Position numbers and translations under genes: made by a program. A stretch of DNA of 64,000 bases, from NCBI GenBank assembly GCA_032718475.1, contig JAUCBJ010000998.1:1-64000 (forward strand). The letters are read 5' to 3'. This document shows positions 32,565 to 44,217 of the stretch, piece after piece. Numbering within the stretch: position 1 is the stretch's first letter; every line of letters begins with the position of its first letter. The notes under the pieces are model-generated. The model saw only the letters and a list, made by a program, of their open reading frames with translations, was not told the DNA's origin and made no database searches. This stretch comes from Nemertoderma westbladi (taxonomy: Eukaryota > Xenacoelomorpha > Nemertodermatida > Nemertodermatidae).

Positions 32565-34159
32565 AGCGATGTTTTCATCATCACTACTCCAGGACGAAGA
32601 CCATTAGTGATACCGCTCCATTGACATCTGCGCAAGTTCATGTTATTAGAGATATACCCAAATATAAGACATCCGACCGGTTTCTAAAGGAGAAACTCAG
32701 CTACCAAGAGCATGAAGAAACCAATAAGCAGATACTGAGACTCCTGCAATGCTATGAGGATTCCGATAAGTATTTCCTGTTGTTGAGAAATCCGCAGATG
32801 CGCTTAAGGGATCGCTTCTCTAGCACAATGATAGATGGGTTAATACGTGTTGGAGGAAGGCTTACCAATGCGCCATTATCCTATGACACTAAATTCCCCA
32901 TACTCATTAGAAATCTTGAAGTACAAATCAAGATGATTGTAGATGTTCACAGTAAACTTTATCATGCTGGTAGAGAAGGAGTTCTTAGCGAAATTCGAAC
33001 TCGCTATTATTTTTATAAACCCCGTAGAGCTCTAAACCAAGTTCTTAGGAACTGCATACCCTGTAGGAAAGCATTCAGTAGGCCTTTAACACAGCGAGAG
33101 GCAGAATTACCTAGGGAACGAGTAAGCTTCTATGAACCACCTTTTACCAATACTGGTGTAGATTTATTTGGCCCTATTGAAGTATATCGTGCTAGGACTA
33201 TAGTCAAGAGATGGTGTGTCATCTTCGTGTGCATGACTTGTAGAGCCATCCATCTAGATATGGTGAACGATCTATCTACCAACAGCTTTGTCTTAAGTTT
33301 ACGCCGTCAGATCGCTCGCTTCGGGACTAGTAATACCATGAGATCGGATAAGGGAACGAACTTCATTGGTGCCAACAACGAGATTCAGGCTTACGTGAAG
33401 GACTGGAACCAAAGACAGGTGGACGATCAGCTAAGGATAACAGTGTCTTGCTGGACCTTCAACGCCGCCGACGCCCCTTGGTGGGGAGGAAGTTGGGAGA
33501 GATTAATTAGAAGTGTCAAGACCGCATTTCACTTTATAGTGCCATGCCGCGCGTATCTCACCGACGAACTTTTGCGGACGTTAATGGAGGAAATAGCTGC
33601 CTATCTCAACGAGAGACCGCTTATGCCAGTCTCATCGAGTCCCGATTCCCTGGAAGCGCTAACACCCGCGCACTTCCTACTGAAGAAACCTGTAGCCATG
33701 CTCCCACGATCGGAGATTGCCGACGGAGACGAATACTGCCGTCGAACTTGGCAACTTATGCAGTTGCTATCCCGTCGTTTCGCTGACCATTTCGAGAAAC
33801 ATTATCTGCCCACGCTACAACTTTGAACTAAGTGGTTTGCGCAGCAAGAAAACGTCAGCGCCGGAGATATGGTGCTTATTGTAGATTCAGACCTTCCACG
33901 AAAACGGTGGCAGACAGGTCGTATCATCGAGACTCATATCTCGGATGATGGTTTAGTACGCTCGGTAGAACTCGTCGTCATGCGGCGTAACTTCAAGAAG
34001 CCAGGCATAATCTGTGAGACGCAACAACTCAATCGCCCAGTTGGTCGTTTATGTTTACTGGAAAGAGACCGAGAACTCTCCGGAAACTATGGAAGGCAAG
34101 ACACTCTTCCCACGACCACCTCCCTAATTCCTCAAACATCTAGGGACTCCCCAACGTGA
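32561..34159 (+). pseudogene. BEL/Pao integrase and C-terminal domain
   Basis: Zinc site H...H...C-x2-C in HSKLYHAG ... CIPCRKAF. Integrase catalytic residues: D in GVDLFGP, D in MRSDKGTNF, and E in GGSWERLIRSVK. A TGA at 33824-33826 follows LPTLQ-L. The same frame continues after it with KWFAQQENVSAGDMVLI, the usual SH3-like end of Pao integrases, to the stop at 34157-34159. So a single TGA separates the catalytic core from its tail. Coding resumes in frame immediately right of the piggyBac TTAA. Confidence 0.85.
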
Positions 34160-35586
34160 TACGTCTGGAGTGGGTGCATGACTATATTATTTTATCTATT
34201 TTATTATATTTTATATGCGAACATTATTATGTACTTTATTATAATCGTTTTTATTTAATTTTATTTAGTAGAATGTTATTTTAGATTATTTAGTAGATTA
34301 GTGCAATATATTAGTGTTTATTACGTAATTACATATATATAATATATATTTAGTGTGACGGCGAGAAATAATTCTTTTTCTCTTTCCTTACTGTCCGTAT
34401 TATATTATAAATGCGAGACTACAGTAAGATGACATGTCCGTACTTATTAAAGTACAATAAAGCTCCTACTATATTCAAGTATTATTGGTAGGCAGAGTAT
34501 TAGGAATGCAAAGTTCAGATCCTCGTGTCTCGGCTAAACCAAGCTCTGGGTAGACCTTGGAAACGACTTGCCTTTTCACACTGACATTGCTTCGTGCGAT
34601 ATTGCTCTTCTACCTTATATTAAATAATACATATAGTAGCGTGATGTCCCTCTAACAGTAGCGTAAAACGCAAATAAATCTGTTAAACCTTTTGACCATC
34701 TGTAATTCTAGTCGATTAAGATATCGCGGCACCCACCGATATACTTGAAAGACAAATTCTAGAATCAGTGGTTAACGTCCCCAGACAAGTTCTGGAATAA
34801 ATCGGTGCCCATCTTAAATATTAATTTAATATTTATTAAAATCTGTAAAATTCAGATCCTTTAAAATTTCTAGTCAATTAAGATATCGTAGCACTTACCG
34901 ATACTCTTAAAAGACAATTTTATAGAATTAAGGATCCTATGTCCCCAGACATGCTCTGGAATAAAATTGTGTCAATTTTACCATCAAATAATAAAATTCA
35001 CAGGAATAAATTTAAATTCATATCTTAAATGAATTTCATAAATTGTCATTTTGTGCAATTTATAACATTCCCAAAATTCCATTAATTAATAGATCATGGG
35101 AGCGGAGATTCATATTATTTAGTGTATTAGAGTGTGAGAATCTCCAACATATAGTCAATAGCCGATAAAATTAATAAAATCATGCATAAAGAGGATATTG
35201 ACAGTTAAAGAATTACTATTAAATAGCATCCCAGATCTGTATGCATGAGAATTACCCTAATTCTACCGCTAGCTTTCCATAATGTCACCATAGCAACACC
35301 CACGCTAGAATTAGAAGCAAGTTAAAAGAACAATAGAGAGCTTGTCTCATTGCCTAGCATAGAGAATACATAGCACACTGTTAGTATCCAAGGATACACA
35401 ATAATAACGTGACATTCTGGAAGGCACTGACTAACGGACAAATGGCCTGTATGTGTACAATTGGTGACAGTTGTGTGGAGTTTGTGCGTTTATAGGTGAA
35501 TGTTACTGCTAAAGTATGTTTACAGTAGCTAGTCGCAATTGTGAAAGTAACCTAACTCTCCTATAGAAAGAACCTAAAGTGGATTC
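34160..35586. other. Spacer between BEL pol and ORF3, with 162-bp tandem duplication
   Basis: No ORF. AT-rich to 34480. A tandem duplication with period about 162 (markers tctagtcgattaag at 34707 and tctagtcaattaag at 34869) contains small hairpins ccagacaagttctgg and ccagacatgctctgg. The remainder to 35586 is unassigned. Position and length would suit a splice-acceptor region for a subgenomic mRNA, but no acceptor is claimed. Confidence 0.5.
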
Positions 35587-35783
35587 AAGCCTTTGGGATG
35601 GACAGTGGAGTGACTTGTGCCGGTTATCGTTGTCGTGCTGTTGCTACATGTTGGCGTAAACACCGCGACGACGACACATCGGCGCTGAGAATCCCACTGT
35701 CCGGGGGCAAAGAAAGGTAGGCAGCGACGCCCGCTCGCCTAAACATAAACTCATTATAATATTAATAAACTCAGATAGCAGAT
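35587..35783 (+). promoter_or_regulatory. Conserved structured leader before BEL ORF3
   Basis: 35587-35751 matches the minus-strand block 14148-13983 of the gypsy leader over its whole length. Outer stem: GGACAGTGG (35600-35608) with CCACTGTCC (35694-35702). The flanking closing pair is U-G here and C-G in the gypsy copy, a covariation-like change. Inner stem: GTTGTCGT (35629-35636) with ACGACGAC (35668-35675). The ORF3 ATG lies 33 nt downstream. Confidence 0.6.
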
Positions 35784-37377
35784 ATGACGGAGTTGATAGA
35801 AGATGATCTTGGTATCAGGGAGCGATATACTCTACCTTTACAAGCATTTGTGGATAGCTTGATACGCGGTGAAGCCGAGCCAACCATTACGGAGGACGAT
35901 GGTCGTTATATCGAACCGCCGATGTCCCGAGAGCAACTTACGCGTGAATTGGACTATCGAAAATTCACCGCTCGCTATACGAATCGTAATGGTACGTATA
36001 TGGACTTCTTAACTACCGGCCATCCTATCGATTTATATGATACGGACGATGTAGACACCGAAAGGGAAATGGTTCTATTTAAATATCATACCCAGCGGAG
36101 TCGTAACGATAAACCGAGAATAGAACACGAAAATTCTATTCGTAACAGACTGGAAAGAGAAAACGTTGAAGAACCGGATAAACGCATCGACTTCAACGAC
36201 TACCTGGAATTTTTGAGAGAAACTTATCTCAACATCGCCAGTCAGCAGAACCTAGAGACTCGATATCCTCAAGGTATACATCATGACCCTATGGTAGAAC
36301 TCAAACGGCTCTATTTCACTATGATGTATCTTACCGCCGATCGTCCACTACCTGTTATCCCGGATAGTTTTGAACAAATGGAAGAATATTGCAAAACTGG
36401 AGAACGATCACCCGCGTTTCCTCTACAGGACGTACGTCTTTGGTATTATTGTGACGAATGCCCTAGACCCAACCAACAAACTGAAAGACACAAACGTCCG
36501 CGGTTCCTATTTCCACGAACAACCGGCGATGGAAATTTATTGCGCATATTGCAGACTCAATAACTTGCATATTTTTGCGGTTTGCCCTCAATTTATGACT
36601 CAATGTCACCATTGTCAACTAAAGGGACACGCCAGTTTCGATTGCCCTTTTAATCACGATTTGGAAAGCGTAGATGAAATGATCACACTACGTTACATCA
36701 GAGCTTGGGAAGCGAACGCTGATTTACATTGTGATTCGCGCCATCGCTATTATCCTGGACGCGCTTACGAAGGAGTTTATGCGTTCCATCCTTATCTATT
36801 CGCTTCTGTCGAACAGAAATCACGCATATCGAGTTACGAACTACTGAAGCGCGTCGGAGAATGTATTTCAACCAAGTTTGTACGCAAATTTCTCAGGAGT
36901 ATTAATCCTAGCGACATTCACTCCTATAACTTAATCAATTTTATCCGTCAGGATCCGGACTATGGAGACTTATTTGTTAACTCACACCCCGAGTTACAGG
37001 AAGTATATCGAAGGCCTTACGAATACCGAGCCCGCGAACGCGAGTTGGAAAGAACCATTAAACCCAGGAAGTTTCTGACTGCCTATGGTCCACCCACGGC
37101 TCTCGTTCAGACCACTCGTAAAGGACCCGTAAGAGCGGCCGTCCTAAAACGCGCTCTAAAGGCCGTTAGACCCCTCTCCCCCGACGTTGATGTCAATCAA
37201 CCCGGCACTTCGACCGGCGGATACACCGACCATAATCCTACACCCTCTGATGCAATCATATTGCACCCTTCACCCAGGAGTTATAGCCCTCCTTGTAAAG
37301 TGGCTCGCCCCAAAGAGAAAAAGACTCTGGCTAGCTTTAAAAAACTGCGTAAACGCCGTCCGCGCAAGAAAGACTAA
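35784..37377 (+). CDS. BEL ORF3: zinc-knuckle protein downstream of integrase, one frameshift
   Basis: Two overlapping frames, 35784-36563 and one open through 36370-37377, together read as one protein with a shift near 36500-36540. The first part is acidic and helical with no motif I recognise. The second carries CAYC...H...C and a classic CCHC knuckle, CHHCQLKGHASFDC (about 36604-36645). It ends with a Pro/Ser-rich, strongly basic tail (KKLRKRRPRKKD). No signal peptide or membrane segment is present, so this is not an envelope gene. A Gag-like nucleic-acid-binding protein is the best reading; whether it replaces the missing Gag knuckle is speculation. Confidence 0.55.
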
Positions 37378-37455
37378 CTGTTTAGAGTATTTACGTATAT
37401 TAGAAACTGTGATTTTGTATATTTTATAGACTTAAATCCCATTTTCTGGGAGCGG

Positions 37456-38664
37456 TGTAAAAGCTTCTGTGGGATATAACTGGCCCTTTTGCTTTGCAAT
37501 CCAGTTTCCCCCCAGGCGCTGGAATACTCTAAAAGGCTCTCTAACTCGAATGATACAAGCGACCGGCTGATTGGCTGATTTGCTGTACGAGGGGCTCTTT
37601 GCTATGTTCTATCGGCCAACCAGAGCTATAGCAGCAGAGTATGCAACCAGGACAACCGAGCGGAGTGACTCATTTTGTGTGCTGGCCAAGGGATGCCAAA
37701 ATCCTGATAGTTCGGCATTTAGACATTCGTGGAACCTGTGGATTCTGGTGTTCTGCCAATGAGAGCTATTCCTCTCTGTGTAAAAGATACCTGCAACAGG
37801 GACAGTGTTGACAGTCTGTGTTGTTGTTCCTCCTACGCCAGAACATCGGCTTTTGGAATGACTCGGTGTTTCAGACTTTTAGTAAAACATTAGTAGGCTT
37901 AGATTATAGAACGTATAACTGTTATCGACTCACAGTTCAGCAATTATATCATATCTTAACCTACCGTCTTAATGCTATTTACTGTTGTGTTTATCGGTTG
38001 GTTGAATATTATTATTTGGAGAACATCGATAAAGAACCCAAATTTCCCAATTTTCTTGATACACTACAGGTTAGAGAGACAGGCTATATATAACAATTGC
38101 GACTTATGTTATCGTGGTTTGTAGTGAACCTAATGCTATTTGATAGGCACTACATTGGTCAATTGCTGTTCTCTTTATGTGTGATCAAATTCATTGACGG
38201 TCGGCAGATTAGTGTGCAGTATTGTGCGATACCGGTAGTGTGCATGATTGTGACTTGATAACTAAGCATTTCCTAAAGAATGCGCCTTATACGTGAATCA
38301 TAAGCCTTACAGTCTTACCGTTGCGTGTAGTATAAGTCATAGCTCTGTTTACTTAGGTAGAGCGCCACGTCCTAAAGGAACTGTTAATATTTCCCGAAAG
38401 TGAATAATATTTGTCAGAAATTACTTATTAGCGATCAATCGAATAATACAGTAGGCTTCACTGCAACAATAAAATCTAAGCTCCATCCGAATCCAGTCTC
38501 CCGGGAATATCCAGCGGGTGAATGGACGCGCACTAGGCTGGCTTCGGCTAATGTTGTGTTTATTGGTATTAAATATTTGTCATTTACTAAAAGTCTATTT
38601 ATAAACCAAAAGACATATAAATTTTAGCAGGTTAAACTGCTAAAGGTCTTCAAAAGCGCGTACA
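37456..38664 (+). repeat. BEL 3' LTR
   Basis: 1209 bp. Preceded by a short purine-rich tctgggagcgg that could serve as polypurine tract. Followed by the C-run of the target element. Confidence 0.9.
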
Positions 38665-39306
38665 CCCCCCCCCCCCCCCCCTCCCATAAATATGGCCCTG
38701 TCTATAATTAGAGGTTTACTTTGGCCCCTTTGCCCGGTATACCCACACCCGGATGCATTGCGAATAATTGTGTTTACAATGTAATAGAGAATTAAACATT
38801 AGTAAAACATTAAAGTTAAACATTAGCGAAATATACGCGACATTAAAATAAATTTATAAAATTGGTTGGTTATATTATATGGTTATATTTTAATGTAAAA
38901 TAACGTTAATATGTTAAAGGTCATACATACTTAATAAATGTAATAAAAAATATATAAATCTTCAGATTAATAATTTAGAATATAAATTTTTAAATATTTT
39001 TTAAATTTAAAAATAAATTGAGTCACTGAGTCTGCAACTTAATTCTCACTGTCTACTGGAGTTAATTACACACAAACAAATCAAGTTTAGGGAATGTTAT
39101 AACAGCAGGAGACCATCAAACCCGTAGGCAGAGTATAACAGAAGCGAGTGGGCCATTAAACACAGACAGCTTGTTGTAATGCTACACAGTGCGCAGTGGG
39201 TGGTTACGCGAGTTTGAGTTGGGTTTGAGTAAACCAGACAGGTTTGAGTTAGTAAGAGAAAAGGTACCCAGTTTGAGAAACGGTATCTAGAATGAGATGG
39301 GGACTG

Positions 39307-40228
39307 CATTACATAATAATACCTATAATTAAAACAATTAATTATTATAATTCTATGGTTAATAAAAACAGTATATCATTCGGGGGATGGAATTTATAGG
39401 TCATCTAATTAATTGTTTAAAGATTAGCAAACAATACGATGTAATTGCATAGATAAAACCCATAAATAAAACTTTGATATAAAATTTAAAATCGGGATGC
39501 AAAAGATCACTTTCTGAGCTACGAAATGAAAATTGGATACAACTTATCTGGATACAAGCGGTTAGTTTACCTTACAAAAAGAAAAATACGAATGTGCGAA
39601 GTTAATAACAGTCGGGGGGGAAGTGTCCGGGGGGGGGAGTGTCTGGGAGAAGTGTCCGGGGGGGAAGTGTCCTCTGGAGCGGGGGGGGGGGGGGGGAACT
39701 GTCCGGGTGGGGGGGGGGGAAGTGTCCGGGGGGGAAGTGTCGAACACCATCTTTCAGCAATTACCAGTGAGTGAGCATTGTCGTATACAAAAAAATCTAC
39801 CTAAAAAATCCTCAAACCCAAATTGACAGCCATAAAAAAAGTTCACGGGGGTAATTGTAATACAAAACAATGGTAATTTGAAATGTGCCCCCTGGGGAAC
39901 GAAAAATATAAGTAGTGCCAATAAAATGATGAAAAATCAACCTGTTTTTATGACCTTATGGGTTGTCTAGGTTGCTGATTCAGAGGGAGGGGTAGGGGGT
40001 GTGGGATAGGAGGTGTCTTGTGTTTAGGTGTGTTTAGGTCCGGCATAACCCCCCCCCCCCCCCCCCCCCACCCCCACAATTTTTTTTTTTACAAATCTTA
40101 ATGAGATTGTATGAAATTTGAAACATGGATAGTTTCACCTCCCTCTTCCTTACTACAGTAAATGAGTCAGAAGTTTTACTTTCGATTTCATTCTTTAGCT
40201 ACTAGCGTTTGAAAAATGTGTTTAAAAG
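39307..40228. other. Spacer with G-rich tandem motif
   Basis: 39613-39740 is a run of (aa)gtgtccggggggg-type units with many G-tracts, able to form G-quadruplexes on the plus strand. A poly-C tract lies at about 40049-40069. 40088-40225 is the first copy of a repeat that recurs at 41461-41600. No gene. Confidence 0.6.
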
Positions 40229-41338
40229 TGTAAAAGCTTTTGCGGACATAACAAGTCATTTTTACGCAATGCGCAGAATACTCTAAAATAGCCCTAAATT
40301 TATCCAACTACGCGACGGGAAGGAATTAGAACCAAGATGACGAAATCTGTCAGCTGATTCTTTGTGGACGTGGAAGTTCTTTGTTCTGTCTTATTCAGCC
40401 AATCAGAGCAATTTTCACTTTACGGTTAATAGAAACCTATGGAAACTCGCGCAATGCATTATGGTCTTTGTTTACTATTTTCCTGAGAATCAGAACCAAC
40501 TCAGGATTTTGTGCTTCTGAACGAAAGTTTCAGACTTTGGCCTAGGAACATCAGATGGCCTTGGTTATAAGAACGTAAATCTATTAACTCGGCATTTCTC
40601 ATTTTTCACATTTCATAACTGCATAAGTAACACATACTGACTGTTCACCGCACTATTTTACTTCTGTTTATGGTATTAATTGTTGTTATATTAATGGATA
40701 TTGATGTTATATTTGGAGAATATCGATAAATAATTATAAACCCCTCAATCTTATTGATTACTGAGGTAAGAGGAATAGAGTCTACCGGTAGCAACTGCGA
40801 CTTAAATTATAGTGGTTTTGTGTGAATCAAAGGCTATTTCATAATCCCTACTTGTGTCAGTTGCAATCCTCCTTATATATGATCAAATTCAGTGACGAAT
40901 GCAGATTAGTGCGAACTAGTGTAAAGTCGTGTGAAGTCGTGTGAAGTAGTGTGAAGGTTAATAAAGCATCTCCTAAAGAATGCGCTTTTTACGAAACTCT
41001 GTGGCCATCTAGTTGTGATTAGTATAAGTCATAACTCTGTTTTATACTTAAAGCGTTACGTCCTAAAGGAACTGTTAATATTTCCCCGAAAGTAAATATA
41101 GTTGTCAGAGATTATATAGTAGCGATCAATCGAATAATACAGTAGGTCTACACTGCAATAACTCCCAAGGAATCCGAATCCAGTCTCCCACACCGTGGGT
41201 CCTACGCCGCGCACGGACTGGCTTCGGCTGATGTAACTTCAGTACACTAGGTAATTGATATAGGCTAAAGTCGATTTATAAACAAGAGGACAACTAAAAT
41301 TGGCAGGTTAAACTGCTAAAGGTCTAAAAGCGCGAACA
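40229..41338 (+). repeat. Diverged solo LTR of the BEL family
   Basis: Starts TGTAAAAGCTTTTGCGG and ends AAAAGCGCGAACA. It follows the BEL LTR along its length (gaatactctaaaa, tggagaatatcgataaa, cctaaaggaactgttaatatttcc, gctaaaggtct) but with many differences. Flanked by AAAAG at 40224-40228 and 41339-41343, the expected 5-bp duplication. An older insertion of a related subfamily, reduced to one LTR by recombination. Confidence 0.85.
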
Positions 41339-41460
41339 AAAAGATATAAATAAGCGCTATACAACTGTAGGAAGGACAACTCTATGTTTCTTCTACTCTA
41401 CACCATGTCCTGGAATATAGTGTCGTTATTCAGGTACATGACCCCCCCCCCCCCAAATTT

Positions 41461-41600
41461 TTCTACAAATCTTAATGAGATTGCATGAAATTTGAAACAG
41501 ATATAGTTTCACCACCCTCCTCCTCCGTGGGTGAGCCAGAATTTTTATTTTTGACTTCAGTCTTTATCTACAAATTATCAAAATATTCCGTTTGAAAAAT
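41461..41600. repeat. Second copy of the 40088-40225 repeat
   Basis: Shares caaatcttaatgagattg, atgaaatttgaaac and atagtttcacc with 40088-40225, each preceded by a poly-C tract. The solo LTR is inserted near the end of the first copy. Confidence 0.7.
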
Positions 41601-42339
41601 GTATCTCCGGCGATATTTCAGAGGTCACAGTGCAATCATTCTTCAACATTGTTGTGATTTGATGGTACCAATAGAAAGCTGCCCTTACAAGGATTCCAAA
41701 TATGTAAAAACATTTGAATTTGGTAGGGAAATAGCTGAGATATGGGCATTCGAATGTTGCATGTTTTTGCTTCCCATGCAGGCCATTTATTCTATTTAAT
41801 AAATACACAATGTTCTAGAACATTTTGTTTATTCCATACGTAGCCGGGCAACAATGCAATACTTCTTTAACTATACTATTACGTAGCTATTCATAAATAA
41901 ACAAAATGTTCTAGAATATGGTAGGCCCCCTAGTGCTTTTGCTTTCCATGCCACTGCTACTATATCCACGTTATACCATCGAGTGGTCCAACCGCTTTTT
42001 AGAAATGCTTGAGATGTTGCTGCTAATATTTGTATAATTATTGAGTGGGATTTCTTATGTCCATTTGTCCGATTGAAAGGAACGTTATTGATGGAGATGA
42101 AGGTATCAGCTGAACATTAATATTTAGGAACATAGGTTCTTAAGATTTAGTAAACATTCCCTCAATTGGTAACAATATCGTTTATTGTTATGGTTAGAAA
42201 AGTCCCCCACTGCAACCTGTTCCTTTCCCTCCTTAGGTAACAATATATTTTATTGTTTTTATTGTATCTAGGGTGCAACTACCACCCCCCCCCCCCCCCA
42301 CCCCCGACCATTGGAACTGGAACTACTGTATAAAAGTTA
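41601..42339. other. Spacer without recognisable gene
   Basis: Contains ttctagaac motifs (41810 and 41910) and a poly-C run near 42284-42305. Two opposed short frames at 41578-41808 have no family features. Confidence 0.4.
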
Positions 42340-42793
42340 ATTCTCACCACCCCGAATCGTGTTCTTTTAGGTATTGGGTGTTGAGTGTCGGTCTGTCTCT
42401 TTTAATATAGAATTTCTCCGCTAATTTACGTTCTGTCCAGTCCAGTCTTTACATATGCGTTTAATTTGTACTGTAAATGGGTTGGTGTGATTAGTATTCC
42501 CCGGGTGTATATCTAAGTAGTGCTCCCCTATAGCTTCCTTTCTATTCCCTTGCCTCACGGAGTTCTTATGTCTGTTTATCCTTTCGCGGAGGGGCCCTAC
42601 CGTTTCTCCAATATATTTATCTACGTGTTGGGTGCAAACCGTGCACCTAATCTCATAGACAGCGTTCCTCACTGTACACTTTGTTACACCGTTGTTACAC
42701 GTGTAACAGATAGTTCCGGCAGTAGACGGACACCTCTCGGGTTGAAGGCTGGATCTGATTAGAAGCTGGCGGAGTTTAGTGCCAGGTGTACAA
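42340..42793 (-). pseudogene. Penelope-like element (PLE1): GIY-YIG endonuclease end
   Basis: The minus strand encodes a GIY-YIG nuclease: AVYEIRCTVC (the GIY strand), KYIGET (YIG), PLRERINRHKNSV with the conserved Arg, and GEHYLDIHPG. A stop at 42421-42423 interrupts it. The domain end (FYIKRDRPTLNT) continues in another frame to about 42350. It is the C-terminal domain of a Penelope-like retroelement whose RT part lies at 60596-60850. The right edge is the GTGTACAA target site of the palindromic element. Confidence 0.8.
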
Positions 42794-44209
42794 TAGGGCG
42801 GTGCGTTTTTTACTTTTTTTCGATTTCATTGTTCTACCGGTGCACAAAAGTTGCCAAATGGTAAAAAAATAAGGCAAAAAAAATTTCTTTGAATTTCGTC
42901 TATATCTTCACGGATCCCAAGAGGGTTGAAATTTTGAGCCATCGCGGTGCACCATAATGAAATTTATAACAATATAACACATTGATGAAAGATCAATGAC
43001 TCAAAAAAGAACTTCCTGCATGCATCAAATGTCATCAAATGGGTCCAAACTTAGTTAGATACCAAAATTTTAATTTTTGGATCAAGGGAACTAGTGCCAC
43101 AAGCACGTGGCCAGAATCTACCATTTGGCGCAAGTGATGATTATTCTCAATTTTCGCGATGGCCAACTTTGAGTTCTCCTACTGCATTCATATTATGCTC
43201 ATTAGAACTGCAATGGCCGATTTAGTGGGGGTAGACACCTTCAAAACAAACGTAGAGCGAATAGTTCTTGAGATATCGCAGAAAATGAGAAAATGTGAAG
43301 TCCGGCACAAGTCTACATTACCGCCTTGATGTGATATGGACAAATACACTAAAAATGATATTTTGAATTATCTAAAGGAATCACGAATAGACACATTACA
43401 GAAATGATCGATATAGTGGGTGAAGGCATCTTCAAAATAAGAATAGAGTCATTAGTTCTTGAGTTAATTTACAAAATGTCAAGATGTCCACTGTCAATTA
43501 ATACTTGATATTGAGTTGACCAATTCCACACATTTTGTACAAAAACTATAGTGAATTAATCACTACTCTTTAATTTTGAAGTTGTCTGTATACACTAAAT
43601 CAATTTGTTGCAGTGATGTGTATATTTTTGATGCCTTAAGATAATTAGAAGTAACATTTTTGTGTATTTGTCTATAAATCATCAAGGCGGTAATGTTGAC
43701 TTGTGCCGTACTTTACATTTTCTGCAATATCTCAAGATCTATTCGCTCTATGCTTGTTTTGATGGTGTCTACCCCCACTAAATCGGTCATTGCGGTTCTA
43801 ATGAGCATAATATTAATGCCGTAGGAGAACTAAAAGTTGTCCATCACCGAAATTGAGAATAATCATCACTTGCGCCAAAGAGTAAGTTCTGGTCATGTGT
43901 CTGTGGCACTACTTCCCTTGATCCAAAAATTAAAATTTTGGTATCTAACTAAGTTTGGACACATTTGATGACATTTGATGCATGCAGGAAGTTCTTTCTT
44001 GGGTCATTGATCTTTCATTAATGTGTTATATTGTTATAAATTTCATTATGGTGCATCGCGATGGCACAAAATTTCAACCCTCTTGGGATCCGTGAAGATA
44101 TAGACGAAATTGAAAGAAATTTTTTTTGCCTTATTTTTTTACAATTTGGCAACTTTTGTGCACCGGTAGAACAATGAAATCGAAAAAAAGTAAAAAACGC
44201 ACCGCCCTA
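42794..44209. mobile_element. 1.4-kb palindromic (foldback) DNA element with 8-bp TSD
   Basis: Ends TAGGGCGGTGCG and complement. Flanked by perfect GTGTACAA duplications (42786-42793 and 44210-44217). The outer about 540 bp on each side are close inverted copies, and weaker complementarity continues to the centre near 43501, so essentially the whole element is one imperfect palindrome. No coding capacity. An 8-bp duplication fits hAT (or P/Merlin) transposases; the superfamily is inferred. Confidence 0.85.
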
Positions 44210-44217
44210 GTGTACAA

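Larger units (their letters stand above)
22107..38664 (+). mobile_element. BEL/Pao LTR retrotransposon, 16.6 kb, with extra ORF3
   Basis: Long direct LTRs (22107-23307 and 37456-38664) starting TGTAAAAGCTTCTG and ending AGCGCGTACA, inserted in a C-run so the target duplication is hidden in poly-C. Order: LTR, 2.2-kb repeat-rich leader, an Ala-rich N-terminal ORF, Gag (DUF1759-like), RT, RNase H, [piggyBac], integrase, a 1.6-kb spacer, a zinc-knuckle ORF3, LTR. The protease and Gag zinc knuckle are missing. Stops, frameshifts and deletions make it inactive. LTRs differ at a modest number of sites by eye, so it is fairly young. Confidence 0.85.
21510..39306. mobile_element. TA-target DNA element copy B, split by the BEL element
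   Basis: Two halves, 21510-22106 and 38665-39306, are collinear with copy A (14155-15416). The left end follows TA and has a mutated tip (CAAGAACTATCTC instead of CAGTCCCTATCTC). The right end is ...GGGGACTG, followed by CA rather than TA. The break falls in the poly-C tract that is intact in copy A, so copy A acts as the empty site for the BEL insertion. No coding capacity. Confidence 0.8.

Noticed and set aside
35784-37377. Envelope gene for the BEL element
   Set aside because: No signal peptide, no transmembrane helix and no cleavage site; the zinc knuckles point to a nucleic-acid-binding protein instead.
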